A stretch of DNA of 64,000 bases from Sanguinoderma infundibulare (Eukaryota; Basidiomycota; Agaricomycetes; Polyporales; Polyporaceae). The stretch's first letter is position 1, and every line of letters starts with the position of its first letter. The notes below the pieces were generated by a model. That model was not told the origin of the DNA and searched no databases. It saw only the letters and a program-made list of their open reading frames with translations. A program made the translations under genes and the position numbers. This document shows positions 1-12,045 of the stretch, one piece after another. The stretch spans positions 682,001 through 746,000 of the forward strand of contig JAVLRN010000010.1 of the NCBI GenBank assembly GCA_032821775.1. The letters run 5' to 3'.

Positions 1-941
<941 letters not shown>

Positions 942-1050
942 GCCCTCTGGTCCCGGCGAACTTGGTAAAATCAGGTCAATGTTGTTGGCTTGACTCGGGA
1001 CCCTGTATTCAAGGCGCTAAAGGACGAAGCTTGTAAAATCGTTTATCTTA

Positions 1051-1828
1051 TCAGATAGTCCTCCCACGTCGCCGTGGGCCCAGGAGTCTCCTTGTCTTGG
1101 CCTCTTGCTCTCTCTCCTCGTCCTGTCGAGCTATGAGCCCGTTTCTCACCCCTTGTTTTCGAGGAAACAGCAAGATTATGATCTCCTGGAATGCCTGTAT
1201 TGTCTGAGGGGGCTATCTGAGCGACAACGAAAACACCTCGTGGCAATGGCGACCATCTCATACCTCGAACACTGTCCGCGCCCCCCGTCCGCCTCGCGCA
1301 TCTGCGACAATGCAAGGCCCCCGCCTTTCGCAGGTCTAGGGCAATGCTATCAGGCTGCTTCAGATACTGCGTTGCCGCGCCGATGCACGTTCGCCATATT
1401 TCCTCCAGCATACGCGCACGAACACGCGAAACTCTCCAGGAGTCTTCACGCTGGCTGACATGCTCCCAGCCATGCTGTAATCCACCACGTCGAGATGCTC
1501 CGCTTCCTTCTCCGCCGCCCCCTCCGCCTCGGAGCGATCCCTGAAGACCCAGACGTCTTATCCGACTTCCACGCATCCCAATCGAGGGCACCTCTTGCCA
1601 GACCGTTCGCTGTGGCCAGGATCGAGACCTTGCCTATCGGGCCCTTGCTCTTTCGGTCAAAGTGACGATCTATCCCACAACGCCCGCTTCACCAATCGCG
1701 ATTCTTCGCTCTATGTAAACCGGTAGCCGGCGGCCCCATGTCGTCAGCCGTTCCTGCTGCTCGGCCTTAGTTTTGCCCACAATCCAATCCGACTGTCGTC
1801 GATCTTTACCCTCCACTCGTGTGGCTAG
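1051..1828 (-). pseudogene. Unidentified minus-strand gene, apparently frame-broken
   Basis: Several stretches read like real protein on the minus strand: KTKAEQQERLTTWGRRLPVY (about 1720-1780), IGKVSILATANGLARGALDW (about 1580-1640) and, across a plausible intron, VKTPGEFRVFVR joined to YLKQPDSIALDLRKAG (about 1330-1450). They lie in different frames. Two of the shifts (near 1667 and near 1560) fall within a few bases where no intron fits, so the simplest reading is a decayed gene or sequence errors. A proposed tail exon ends at the TGA at 1051-1053 and is rich in Glu and Arg. An acceptor-like site precedes 1828; upstream exons were not found. I do not recognise the family. It lies between the divergent Trm4-like and WH1 genes. 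Confidence 0.35.
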
Positions 1829-2301
1829 CTGTGGCTTTCATGTCCGTGCCTGTTCATCCCATCTTGTGACGATCGCCCGGTGGCTCGCATTGCGTACTCG
1901 CCAGGCCACGAGCTCACTCGGCGTCCTAGCACCTTTCCATCCAGGGCAACTCCTAGCCGGCCGCTCTCACTACACGATCCCACCATCATCAAAGGATCGC
2001 GATCAGTGACACGGCCCATACCGCCGCAGCGTCCCCGTTGTGTACGCACCAGAGCCGGTGTGCTCTCTCCTCCCTGTCCTAGTAACACTCGACACGAGGT
2101 GGACACGATGCACTCCTTCCTTTCTTCTCCAAGCGCCCGCCCGCTCCCTAGCCTCACCTCCATTTAAATACGTCTTTCGATCTGCCACAGAAACACCATC
2201 ATCCGCTCCTCGTCTACGCCTTCCACCCATCCCCTCTTATACTGTACTACCACTGTCTCCTTCACTCGACTTCCACTTCACGACTTCCGCAAGACACGAA
2301 C
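1829..2301. promoter_or_regulatory. Upstream region of the WH1/CRIB gene
   Basis: No convincing gene seen. The stretch is C/T-rich toward the ATG at 2302, as in many basidiomycete 5' untranslated regions. A TATA-like TTTAAATA lies at about 2164-2171, some 130 bases upstream of the start. Missing upstream exons of the broken gene at 1051-1828 could also lie here. Confidence 0.35.
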
Positions 2302-3451
2302 ATGGCCCACCCTCACCCCCACTCCCCCGCCGCGACCATCTCCTCCCTCTCCCACGACGACCAGCGCTCCATTCTCGACTACATCCCACCCGACTGCAAA
2401 GTTCTCGCGGTAGCACCCGCTCGTATCTACCACGCCTCCTTTGGCGCTGCCGACGACGACTGGACCTCGACTGGCCTTCGGGGCATGCTCGTCTTCGGCC
2501 GCAACCGCATCACCGTCTACCCCGACCGGCCCCTGGGGTCCGGCCATGGGACGAGCTTCGAACAAAACTACTGGTTCCGCCTCGTCGACCTAGAAGCCGG
2601 AAAAGGCATCGTCTGGTTCCACCCCATCCCCGAAGATCTCGACTACCACGCCGACAAACCCTTCTTCCACACCTTCTCCGGCGCTGTACGTCCAACTTTC
2701 CCCTCGTCTTCTTCTTGAGCTTATGCTTACCTGGCGTTCGGTATGCAGTCCCGGATGTTCGGCTTCCGCTTCGACGAAGACCACGACGCCGAGAAGTTTC
2801 GCAAGCGCGTTACGAGCCGCATCCAGATCTCCGGTACGCACGCACCCGCCCCCGTACGCGCCCTTCCCTTCATATCCTAACCTTGACTCTTTCCCAATCT
2901 GTGTCTCTCCAGCGCCCCGCGCCTCCCAGCACCGCGCGCAGCCAGTCGCCTATTCGCCGCCTCTTCACGGCGGTTCTCCGCCTCCCGCGTACTCCCTCCC
3001 CCTCGCCGAGCCGGAAGTCGAGCATTCGTCGCCCCAGCAACGCAAGCTCTCCCCCGGCATGATCAGCTCCCCGGCGCCGGGCACGTTTGTGCACGTCTCG
3101 CACGTCGGGCTCGACAAGAAGGGCCGGCTGGAGGCCACGCCGAACATCGAGCCCGGGTGGACGATGATTCTGGACGAGCTCCAGGGGTTCGGCGTGACGG
3201 AGACGATGGTGGAGAAGGACTTCAAGTTCGTCGAAGGCTTCCTCGCTGGCGCGAAGGCGAGCCTCATCCAGGAGCTGAACAAGACGACCGCGGCGGCGAA
3301 GCTCCGGCGGTCGCCCACAGGTTCGTTCGGATCTCTTCCTCGTGTTTTGCCTTTTCGTGCTGCAGAAGGCTTACTGGCCATGGTGTGACTTGCAGAGAGC
3401 GCGCATGGGACGCGTTCGCCGCGCAGAAAGAACGTCCCGGCGTACTTCTAA
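2302..3451 (+). CDS. WH1 (EVH1) + CRIB/PBD protein, WASP-like without a VCA tail
   Basis: Four exons (2302-2685, 2749-2833, 2913-3320, 3396-3451) join to 311 codons including the stop, i.e. 310 aa. The N-terminal 150 residues form a WH1 fold: start near LDYIPPDCKVLAVAPARIYH, the core Trp in QNYWFRLVDL, and an ending like FGFRFDEDHDAEKFRKRV. A Pro/Ser linker follows. About residue 205 a CRIB consensus, ISSPAPGTFVHVSHVG, matches ISxPx(2-4)FxHxxHVG exactly, followed by the helical part of a GTPase-binding domain. WH1 domains bind WIP/verprolin-type proline peptides and CRIB binds GTP-loaded Cdc42/Rac, so a Cdc42-to-actin adaptor role is inferred. No WH2 or acidic Arp2/3-binding tail is present, so it cannot nucleate actin by the usual WASP route. 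An alternative acceptor at 3365 would give a shorter C-terminus. Confidence 0.85.
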
Positions 3452-4905
3452 CTATCTTTATCGCAACGCCGACGACGATTATCCTTCGCTCAGTTGCACG
3501 GACAACTTGGACTCGGTCTATTAGGTTATTTCTTATTCCCCTGGTGTTTGGTTTCCCTCTCGCCATGCTATTCCTTTCCTGTCTGTCTCCGGACTTTCGT
3601 CGCGTTCGTTCGCTATGTATCGTTTTCCTCTCTCTTCCTCATCTCTACAGGATCTATGCTACGTATCACTGTATCATATCACATTTGCTCTCACGAGCCC
3701 GCGCACGCACGCAGGCACCGCGTACGCGGTTGTACACACGTACCCCACCATCCCCACCCAATACTCGTACTCGTACTCCCACTTGCATTCATGCTCTATT
3801 GCTATCGCTACCCCACCCGCACCTCGTTACTCATGTACTCTACGCACGCATCGCAGAACGCCCACCGATGTCAATACAATCCGCATAACACGCACTCGGG
3901 CTCGCACTCGAACCTTAACTGCCTTCCCTCCACATCACTAGCAGTGCGCTAGCCCAAATATAAGCCGCAGCCACAGCTCGGATCCGGAGCTTCTCGCAGC
4001 AGCAGGCTTAGCGTAGCAGGACCCTAAACTCTCTTCCGGATCCTCTCTTCCCTGCCCTACCGTCCCCGTGGGCCGCAAGCCGCACGCCGCACGCCACTCG
4101 ATATCGATCCTACGGCCTATGATGCAGCGTCGGAGCCAGAGCCAAACCGCTTGAGTTGGTGCCCTCTTTCTTGCCGCGTCGAGCTGGCCTCCAGCCTGTG
4201 AAGACCCAGTGAAGGCCGGTGCCTAGTCACGATAGTGAGCACGTACACGCTGCGGGCCACTGTCCGACCGCGAACGTTCCGGAGCGCGGGCACGCGTTCG
4301 CTGCCTGGCCTTCGCGCTCAGATCGTAATTGAACGCTGTTCGAGTCCAGCTGAGCTCAGGCCGCTGCGACTGTGCTGTGTGTACAGACAGAAGACGGGTC
4401 CCGGACGGACCCAAGTCCCATTATCAAGAATAGCGCCTCCAATGGTCGCTCTCGCAGGCGTGAAGTCTTGGATGGCAAGAAGAAGAAGGGGTGCGCGCGC
4501 GCAGAAGCGTTGGTGATCATTGCTACCATTGATCGACGTGATATGGGGCGCCTGCGTACGCACCTCCTTCCTTCGTCTCTCCGTCTGTGAACCGCGGGGT
4601 TGTGATCGTGATCCAGGATGTGCGTTCTACTACATGCACCGAGCCGTCCATGTAACCAGGGTAGAGTTGTTCATTATGCGCCGTAATGTACCGTCTATAA
4701 CAGCCGCGTCTATTAGATGAGAGTAGTCCGTCAATGGGTGCCGCGCGCGCAAAGCACCGCAGCAGGGGCCTCCGCGGGGTAATAATCCAAGATTCCGAGA
4801 CGTAGAGTACCTCTATATGATCTATCCGCCTTCGCGCTTCATGTCCGTGTCGATGATCTCACCGTCCCGCTCCCGCTCCACATATCCCGACTCCGATGCC
4901 GCACG
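3452..4905. other. Intergenic, convergent 3' ends
   Basis: Lies between the WH1 gene (plus) and the NADH dehydrogenase (minus). The first 500 bases are pyrimidine-rich with many ACGC/CTCG runs and probably include the 3' untranslated region. No open frame has convincing protein character on either strand. Confidence 0.5.
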
Positions 4906-7900
4906 CTAGAAGCGGCTCAGGTCCCGGCCAAAGATCCAGTTGAGGAACCTGTGATCAAACACGCGTTAGCACTACGTCCTACGGGTCTGTGGTGCCACCA
5001 ATTCATCAAGCCACCATGCTAGATTCGAGGTGGAGGTCGGAGGCAGAGGCTATCCATCAACCCCCCTTTCCCCACCCCACCCTCGTCGTACTGCGCCAAC
5101 AACACGCGGTCGCACAAGGTCCGCATACAGGCCATACGCTCTGAGCGAAGTACTGCGCCCACAACACGCAGTCGCACAAGATCCGATACAGGCCGTAAGC
5201 TCTGAGCGAACCTGAACTCGAATGAGAGGTCCCTAACAAATGATCGGGCATGGTGATCGGGACGAAAAAAACCGATCTCGACCAACGCACTCGAACCCAA
5301 ACCCAAACCCAAACTCTAAAAACACAGACAGACAGACAAGAAAGTTGAAGCTCAACTCACCAATACACCGGGACCAGTATCTTGTTCCTCACGCTCAACG
5401 TCTTCGTAAAGTACGCCGAGCGCCACAGCAGCCACGCGACCTTGCCCGTCTCCTTGTGCTTCGGCCCCACCGCCGCCTTCGTCCGGTCGAAGACCGCCTC
5501 CCAGCCGCCGACGTACGCCAGGCTGCCCGCGTTCTGGAACTTGAACGGCTTCTCGGCGGGGTCGTCCGCGCCCGTCGAGCTCCTGACGAGCCGGTTGAGC
5601 TTCCGGCTGATGTACTTTGCCTGCTGGTTCGCGACCTGCGCCGTCGCCGGCAGAGGCTCGCGCTCGATCGTCGCCGCGTCCCCGATCACGTACACGTCCG
5701 GGTCCGGCTTGGAGCCTGCGGTGTCGGCCATGATGACGTTGAGGTTACCGTTCGTTATGAGGCTCCTGCGCGCGCGGTGGATAGGTCAGCATCGCATCGC
5801 ATCGCATCCAGCACGCCCGAGACGTCAAATCGAGCGGACGGCGCCAGGACCCGGTCCGGATCCAAGGTGGATGTGATTAATGCGCGGGGTGGAGGTGCGA
5901 TAAACGTAAGGTACGTAGCCATGCGACGTCAGAACGGGCGCGAGGTGGTGGGGAAGCTGGCGCATGCTGGTGTGGCCAGTGGGGGTAGTGCGGGGTGGTG
6001 CGGGGTGCGGGGAAAAGACGAAAGCGGGGCGGAGGACAGAAGTTGAAGGAGGCTTACCGCTTTGTCCGCTCGTCCTTCTTTGCTTCCGTGATCGACTGGA
6101 TGAGCGGGTTGGGCGCGAGGCCGGTGCTCCACACCAGGAGCCCGAAGTCCACTAAGACCACGCGAGGTGGGGGTCAGCTGAGGTCGTCGATGATGCAAGC
6201 GGCAGCGGGGAGACAGACCTTCTCCCTCCTCTGTCACGAACATACGTCCCTACAAATGAAAGCGAAGGTCCAGATTAGCACACATGATCGAATGCACCAC
6301 GTAGAGAGGACGTGTGTCTGAGGCCCTTTTAGGGCCTCCTCCGAAGTCGCGCTCCCATCTTTCGATATCTCCGTGGAGCATGGGGTGCTTAGCAGGTGCG
6401 GCCGTTGATGGAGATTCCGCTGTACCGATGTGAAATTACTCTACGCGATGTGTCGCGGGAGGGCTTGGGATCGAGCCCATTAATCCAAGGTTCCATGAGC
6501 GGACCCGAGCGCGACCGAACACGATGCCGAAGAAAATATGACACGGTAGAAACGTGTGTACGTACCGCCTCCACGCGCTCGACGTGATGTTGCGTCAGTA
6601 ACCTGATGCCCTCTCGCTTGAACTTCGTCACTGCGTACCTGTCCCGTCCACCAATGTCAGCCTCCTATATAATCCTAATGAAAGGCACATGCACTCACTC
6701 TTGCAGGCCTGCGTCGAACCCCCCGAGGATGCTCGGCGCGACGTCATACAGGTTGATCCGGGCCATGCGTGCGAGCTGCGGGTAGTGGCGGGAAATGTCC
6801 GTGTGCAGGAGGTCGTGAAGCTCCGCGGCGAACTCGACACCGGTCGGGCCGCCTCCGACGATGCAGAAGTTGAGGAGCTTTCGCCTGTCAGCGTCCGTTA
6901 TTGTCGGCTGGTTGGCTTGCTCGAAGCCTGCATATACGCGCGTCAAGGACAGAGGTCGCGTCTGAAATTCAGGAGGAGGATAGGAACGTACATTCGAGTA
7001 CTCGGGTGCGGATTTTGCGAGCGTCGCTGATATCCTTGAGGAAGTGCGCGTGCTCTTTCACGCCAGGGATATTGAATGCTACAAACCGGTCGGTTATCAC
7101 ATGCCACGGGTGGCAGGTGCCAGTAAATAAACGCACTCTGGCTATATGCGCCAACAGCGATGACCAGCTTGTCGTACGAGAGCTCAAACTTCTCTGCTTC
7201 ATCCGCGGAGGGCGTGGCGGAACCGGCAGGATCTGTATGCGAAGCTAGGGGTGTAGAGGCTGCGTTTTGGACAGGTCTTGTAGCGGGCATCTACGTTGCT
7301 ACCATGAGTATGCAAGTATATGTGTTGTGTGTGTCAAGCTCAACTCACGCAGAGCAATTTCTTGCGCTTGAAGTCTAAAGATAAGGCATCAGCGAGGATA
7401 TTCGAAGAGATAGCTCTGGACTAGCGCGCTCACCAATGCGATCGCACCATGCTGTATATGCTCGCTTGGAGAAGGGTCAGTAGTTGGATTGCGGAGGTGC
7501 GGCCGCGGAGTGAGGGGCACTTACTACTTGCGGAGTATACCTTCGAACCTAAACGTGAATGATACATTGTAAGTGGTGGTAGGGGACACTGCGTTTTGGA
7601 TTGCCTACCGGTTCAATAGCAGCGCGGAACTCGAGCGTACCGACGGAGCAGCTGGCGAGGAGAGGAGTAAAGTTGAAGTAGTTGTTCGGAGAAACAATGA
7701 TGACATCTGCAGCCGTGAAGAGCGTCAAGGATCAATTCGTCCAGTGGTCAGATCTCGGAGTGGGCGCCGGCAAACGCAAAAAATAGACGTACTCCATCGT
7801 TTCTTGTCGATGCCCCGCAGAACCTCGTAGCCTCCCCAGCCTGAGCCCAGGATGACAAGCCGCTGTTGGCCTCGAGCAGCTGAGGCGAAGAAAGTGCGTG

Positions 7901-7955
7901 CTCCGGAGCGATTGAGGACCACTTTGGGGGCGGTTTTGCGGAGGAGCAAAGCCAT
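4906..7955 (-). CDS. Type II (rotenone-insensitive) NADH:ubiquinone oxidoreductase, mitochondrial (NDE/NDI-like)
   Basis: Single-polypeptide flavoenzyme that passes electrons from NADH to ubiquinone without pumping protons, on the mitochondrial inner membrane. The start ATG at 7953-7955 opens a basic, Ser/Ala-rich presequence; residues 32-45 hold the FAD dinucleotide fold [32 protein letters not shown] and [16 protein letters not shown] follow, then [20 protein letters not shown], the NADH fold [34 protein letters not shown], the second FAD contact DVYVIGDAA, and the end [13 protein letters not shown]. At least twelve exons; exon edges fixed by frame include 6219-6249 (31 nt), 6058-6151, 5361-5765 and 4906-4948. 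No EF-hand insert was seen. Whether it faces matrix or intermembrane space cannot be told. Introns 4949-5360 and 6250-about 6568 are much longer than the rest. Divergent from the MFS gene at 8798. Confidence 0.93.
5088..5210. repeat. Imperfect tandem duplication of about 62 bp inside an intron
   Basis: Copies at about 5088-5149 and 5150-5210 both begin GTACTGCGCC and end CTCTGAGCGAA, with a few substitutions and single-base gaps. They lie in the 412-bp last intron of the NADH dehydrogenase gene and explain part of its length. Confidence 0.8.
6320..6338. repeat. 8-bp perfect hairpin in an intron
   Basis: GAGGCCCT, TTT, AGGGCCTC: an 8-bp perfect inverted repeat with a 3-nt loop inside the roughly 320-bp intron of the NADH dehydrogenase gene. 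No function is inferred. Confidence 0.7.
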
Positions 7956-8797
7956 GGTCGAGGCACGCGACCACTTGGTGGGTTAGAAGGGCCAAAAGTG
8001 GTGATTCTGGACCTGCGGGATATCAGGAGGGAGAGCTATATGAGGGGAACCGGAAAGGCTCGGAGACGGAAGAAACAGGACGTCGAGATAGCCCTCCTGA
8101 GCGTCTTGTGTTTTGGCGCTCGCAAAACGCACTCCGAGCGACTTGTCGTTCCATCTTCCGCTCTCCACCGTCTCGGCCATTCTCTTGCGCTGGCCGAGGG
8201 AGACCGAGTGAGTGCAGTGCCTTGCAGCAGAGGCTCCCAATCCCGTCCTGGTCATTCGTAGCGAACTGTCCATGATCCGGACCGTCGGGCCGCAGTGTCA
8301 GTGTCACGCCACCGGCAGGGAAATGGAAAGCCAGGCGGCGGGGGCGCGCCGAGGTCTGCCGAGCGGCGTTGAACTGATTCCCCACAGACTACTTGTTGGC
8401 CACATCCATATCCCCGCCTCACGCGCCCTCCTGGCTGCGGCCATCGCAACATCACCATAATGTTCAACCACCATTCATACCATAAAAGGTCATGCAGTTG
8501 CCTTATCCATCCACAGGGCTACCCCATGACAGGTTCCCCGGATTGCACTTGACCTCTCCATCAACGGCTTACGACTCTATCCGTCCCTGAACGAACGCAC
8601 GGTGGCTTAGGGCGGCTTACACGGGTGACCCATCGGATGCTCTATGCGTGGCCGCCGCTATAAAGGTCCTTCGGGAGCGGCTCGTTTTTTCCCGCCGCCC
8701 GTCGACGTCCTGTCCCGGGTACCACGTCGCCCGAGTTTCGCCTCTCAGCACCCCGCCTCCCTTCCGACTCGTCCTCACAGTGGGTGCTGACAATCAG
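7956..8797. promoter_or_regulatory. Divergent promoter region, NADH dehydrogenase / MFS transporter
   Basis: 842 bp separate the two start codons and no credible gene lies between. A TATA-box-like TATAAAG at 8659-8665 sits about 135 bases upstream of the MFS start codon and points toward it; no comparable box was seen for the minus-strand gene. Confidence 0.45.
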
Positions 8798-11657
8798 ATG
8801 CCTTCAAGCCGCCCGGCGTCCATTCGCGACGAGCCCGTCAAGCTCGAGGAGGGTCCTTCCCTGCGGGACTCCGCCCAATCCGAAGGCACCTTCCACCAGT
8901 CACAGCTAGACGGCGACGCAGTCCGCAAGCACTTCTTCTCCCGTCCCAATGCTGCGCTCGCCGAGGCAGTCAATCGGGATGCCGATAACGTCGAGTTCAC
9001 CCAGGCTGAAGAGGTGCGATCATCCTCGCTGCTCTTCCATCGCTCCCTGTCCATTAATCTTTTTCTCTCCCACTCACCTGGCTCCCTTTGCCTACAGAAA
9101 GCTGTCCGCCACAAAATAGATCTCAGGGTGCTCTCTCTAGTCGTCACGAGGTCAGCTGCCTTCTTATTTGGAGCTTGGGAATATATTGACATTGACGATA
9201 CTCTTCACGTGTTTTGACAGTTATATCTGTACGTCCTTCTGATGAACCTTGTATCGGAGCTGGGGCCGGTGCTAATAACTCTAGATAACGCGATCCACAG
9301 TCAACCAATTTGGTACGTGCTCATCAACGTTTAATACATTCCTGAGGATAAGCTCTTGACGACTTCTCTCTCCGGGTAGATCGCACCAACATGTCAGTCG
9401 ACGCTCTCTCACTTCCCACTCCTTGACAAGTCCTGACATCTTGCGGATATACAGTGGAAACGCCCATGTCCTCAAAGAGTTTAACGACAACTTCGGAATC
9501 ACGAGTAACAATAAATGGACACTGGCACTCAGTATCTTCTACGTCGGATATTGTGAGTTTCGCGAGCCATGTCGTAAATGACGAAGGCTAGTTTTGACAC
9601 TTTGTCCGCAGGTCTCCTAGAAATGCCAGCAAATGGTTGGTTCCTTCTCCCCGACGCCTTGCCGTAACTTACGTCGTTACCATCCTTGTCCCCAGTCCTC
9701 CAACGACACATAGGCGCGAATCAATTGTACGTACATGCAACCTCGTTCTTTGGCCGTCGTCCACGGAGCCTGACACGAGTGCTGTCCTTAGCTTCTTCCT
9801 CTCCCTGCTTTGGTGGGGAATCTCCTCCCTCTCATTCGTGTACGCGAAAGGTTATGGAGGACTTCTCATACTACGGTATCTATCTATACCCCAACCTTGA
9901 CACCGTGGAGTGCGTCTGACCACTTCGATAGAGTGCTACTGGGTATCGGTGAGGCCGGGTACTACGCCGGAATGATCTATTACCTTTCGTTCTGGTACAA
10001 GAGGTGTGTAAGCTTACGGTACGCGTAGTTTCCGTGTTTGCTTGCTCATTCGTGCTTTCTTCCGTTGGCAGATCGGAACTGGCATTGCGGATAAGGTACG
10101 TCCCTGGTATGCCGTATGAGACCGTTCGTTGGAATGGAAGCTCATCTGTCGAACAGTCTCTGCATGACCGGTACGCTCCCGGGGGCCATTGGCGTACGTA
10201 TTCCGAACGTTTAGGCGGCGCTGGTAGCTGACTTTGCCCATGGTTTGCAGGGTCTTCTCGCGTTCGGTCTCGTTCGGGCTCGAACGAGCGACTTGGTCGG
10301 GTACGTCGCACCGACAACCCCTCACAATCTCCCCTCAACTCACCTACGAACGTTTTGTCAGATGGCAGTTCCTCTTCCTCGTAAGCTGGCCGAACATTCG
10401 ATGTTGTTTACATCCGTACACTTACCACTCTATGACATGTGCAGATCGAAGCCATTCCAACGTTGATCATGGCCTTCGTCATCCTGCTCTTCCTGCCGTC
10501 TTTCCCGTTCTCGTCATCCTTCTTGACGCCTCGTGAAAAGGCAATCGCCCAGGCCCGGTTGAACCGCGACCACCGCCCGACGTCGCACGGCGGCATGACC
10601 GGCTGGCAGGGCTTCAAGGCGGTCGTGAATGACCCGCATGCGTGGGCTCTGATGATTGTGTACGCCAGCTGTGAGTGCCCCGTGTAGAATGTCATCTACC
10701 CAGTCTCCGAGCACCTTGCTGACTCGCACCGTCCGCTCACCGTGCAGTCAACGTCGGCGTCGCGACCATCTCCTACTTCCTGCCCACGGTTTGTCTCCCT
10801 CCGCCTTCTTCATCATTCTCACCGGCTGACGCGTGCATATAGTTGATCAACGGGCTCGGCTTCTCGCCGCTCTCGTCGCAGGGCCTGACCGTCGCACCGT
10901 ACGCCGTGGGCTGGTTCATGGTCTTTTTCCAGGCCTGGCACTCGGACAAGACGCGCGACCGCGGGTACCACATCATGCTCTCCACGGCGGTCTCGTGCGT
11001 CGGCTATATCGTCCTCGCTGCGCTCGCGACAAAGGGCAACGGCGCGAACATGATCGGCGGGCGGTACTTTGCGCTCTTCCTCGTCGTGGGCGGGAACTAC
11101 AGCTTGTTCCCGTTGGTCATGTGCGTCTTCTTCTTCGTCCGTTGAAAGAGGATGTAGGACTGACAAGAGGCGTCGGATTTTAACAGGAGTTGGGCCGCGA
11201 ACGTGTTCTCGCCGACGTCGAAGCGCGGTGTCGGGACTGCGTTCATCGTCTCGATCTCGAACTGTGTCTCCATGTAAGCATATTTGCCTTCACACTTTGC
11301 CTGCCAGTTTGCAGTCAGCACTGACGTACTACCGCACGCAGCGCATCCCCGCAAGTATATTTCGACTCGGAAGACAACTTCCAGATAGGACACGCTATCG
11401 CTGCCGGGTGCGTATTGTTCACCATGCCGCCGTGTCGTACACGCGCTGACCTCGTCTCGCCTGCGTCTTCTAGATGCTTGTTCGCGTCGTTTCTCGCCGC
11501 ATTCTTCCTCCGTATGCGCCTCGCGCACATGAACAAGAAGAATGCCGAGAAGCGGGCCGCGATGGCCGCTGGCGATGGCGAAGAGAAGAAGGCGGGCGCC
11601 GTGGAGAAGAACGCGGAGATCTACGACGACGACCCGCGCTACGTCTTCATGACGTGA
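8798..11657 (+). CDS. MFS transporter, anion:cation symporter (Dal5/allantoate-permease-like) family
   Basis: Twelve-helix plasma-membrane symporter family for organic anions such as allantoate, nicotinate or vitamins; the substrate here is unknown. Start ATG 8798 gives a hydrophilic N-terminus of 72 codons (exon 1 8798-9013). Exon 2 (9098-9150) reaches LRVLSLVVT. Three microexons follow: 9221-9228 (8 nt), 9301-9312 (12 nt) and 9380-9392 (13 nt). Spliced, they give SYIFNQFDRTNIGNAHVL, where DRTNIGNA is the family signature at the end of helix 1. Later landmarks are SIFYVGYCLLEMPANVLQRH, LLGIGEAGYYAGMIYYLSFW, WQFLFLIEAIPTLIMAFVIL, FLTPREKAIA, FNVGVATISYFLPTLINGLG and GVGTAFIVSISN. The charged C-terminus ends DDDPRYVFMT at 11657. 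In all about 17 or more exons, roughly 490 residues. Confidence 0.9.
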
Positions 11658-12045
11658 AGCGGGTGTGCGCCGGAAGCGAACTTGTCACGATTGTACCGAC
11701 TGCCACAGTGATTGTTGTATGGGTTTCGAGGCACTCAGTATCGTTTTTATTGCTGCAACGATGCGAGAATGAGCCGGGACGGAAAGGACTGCAGAGCAAG
11801 ACGATGTAAGAACGCTCACCTGGAGCATTTCTCGCCTTCGCCGCGTCGCTTTTTGAACGGCGGTTTGTGTTAGCACGGGTTGTTCAACTTCTGAAGCGCT
11901 GCCTCCCTCATCCGAGTCTGCGCTTTTGCAAACATGGCCAAACACAACATCCTCGGAGTCGTACTACTATGTGCGCGGTTAACGTTTCGGTTTTCTCATC
12001 GTCTCATCGTCTATCGTCTCCACGTCGGTTGCAACATTATTCCGT
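11658..12045. other. Intergenic
   Basis: 3' region of the MFS gene and 5' region of the F-box gene; no gene or recognisable site seen. Confidence 0.4.

Noticed and set aside
2040..3062. A 340-residue open frame on the plus strand over the WH1 gene
   Set aside because: It lacks conserved motifs, is Arg/Pro/Ser-rich as expected of a shifted frame over GC-rich exons, and runs through the introns that the WH1 frame needs.
5284..5305. CCCAAA repeats resembling a telomere sequence
   Set aside because: Only three units, inside an intron, and not the fungal telomere unit TTAGGG/CCCTAA.
5240..6046. A 268-residue plus-strand open frame opposite the NADH dehydrogenase
   Set aside because: Antisense shadow: the minus strand carries unmistakable flavoenzyme motifs and proper splice sites.
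8023..8467. Small open frames between NADH dehydrogenase and MFS genes
   Set aside because: They overlap each other on both strands in a promoter region and lack any motif.
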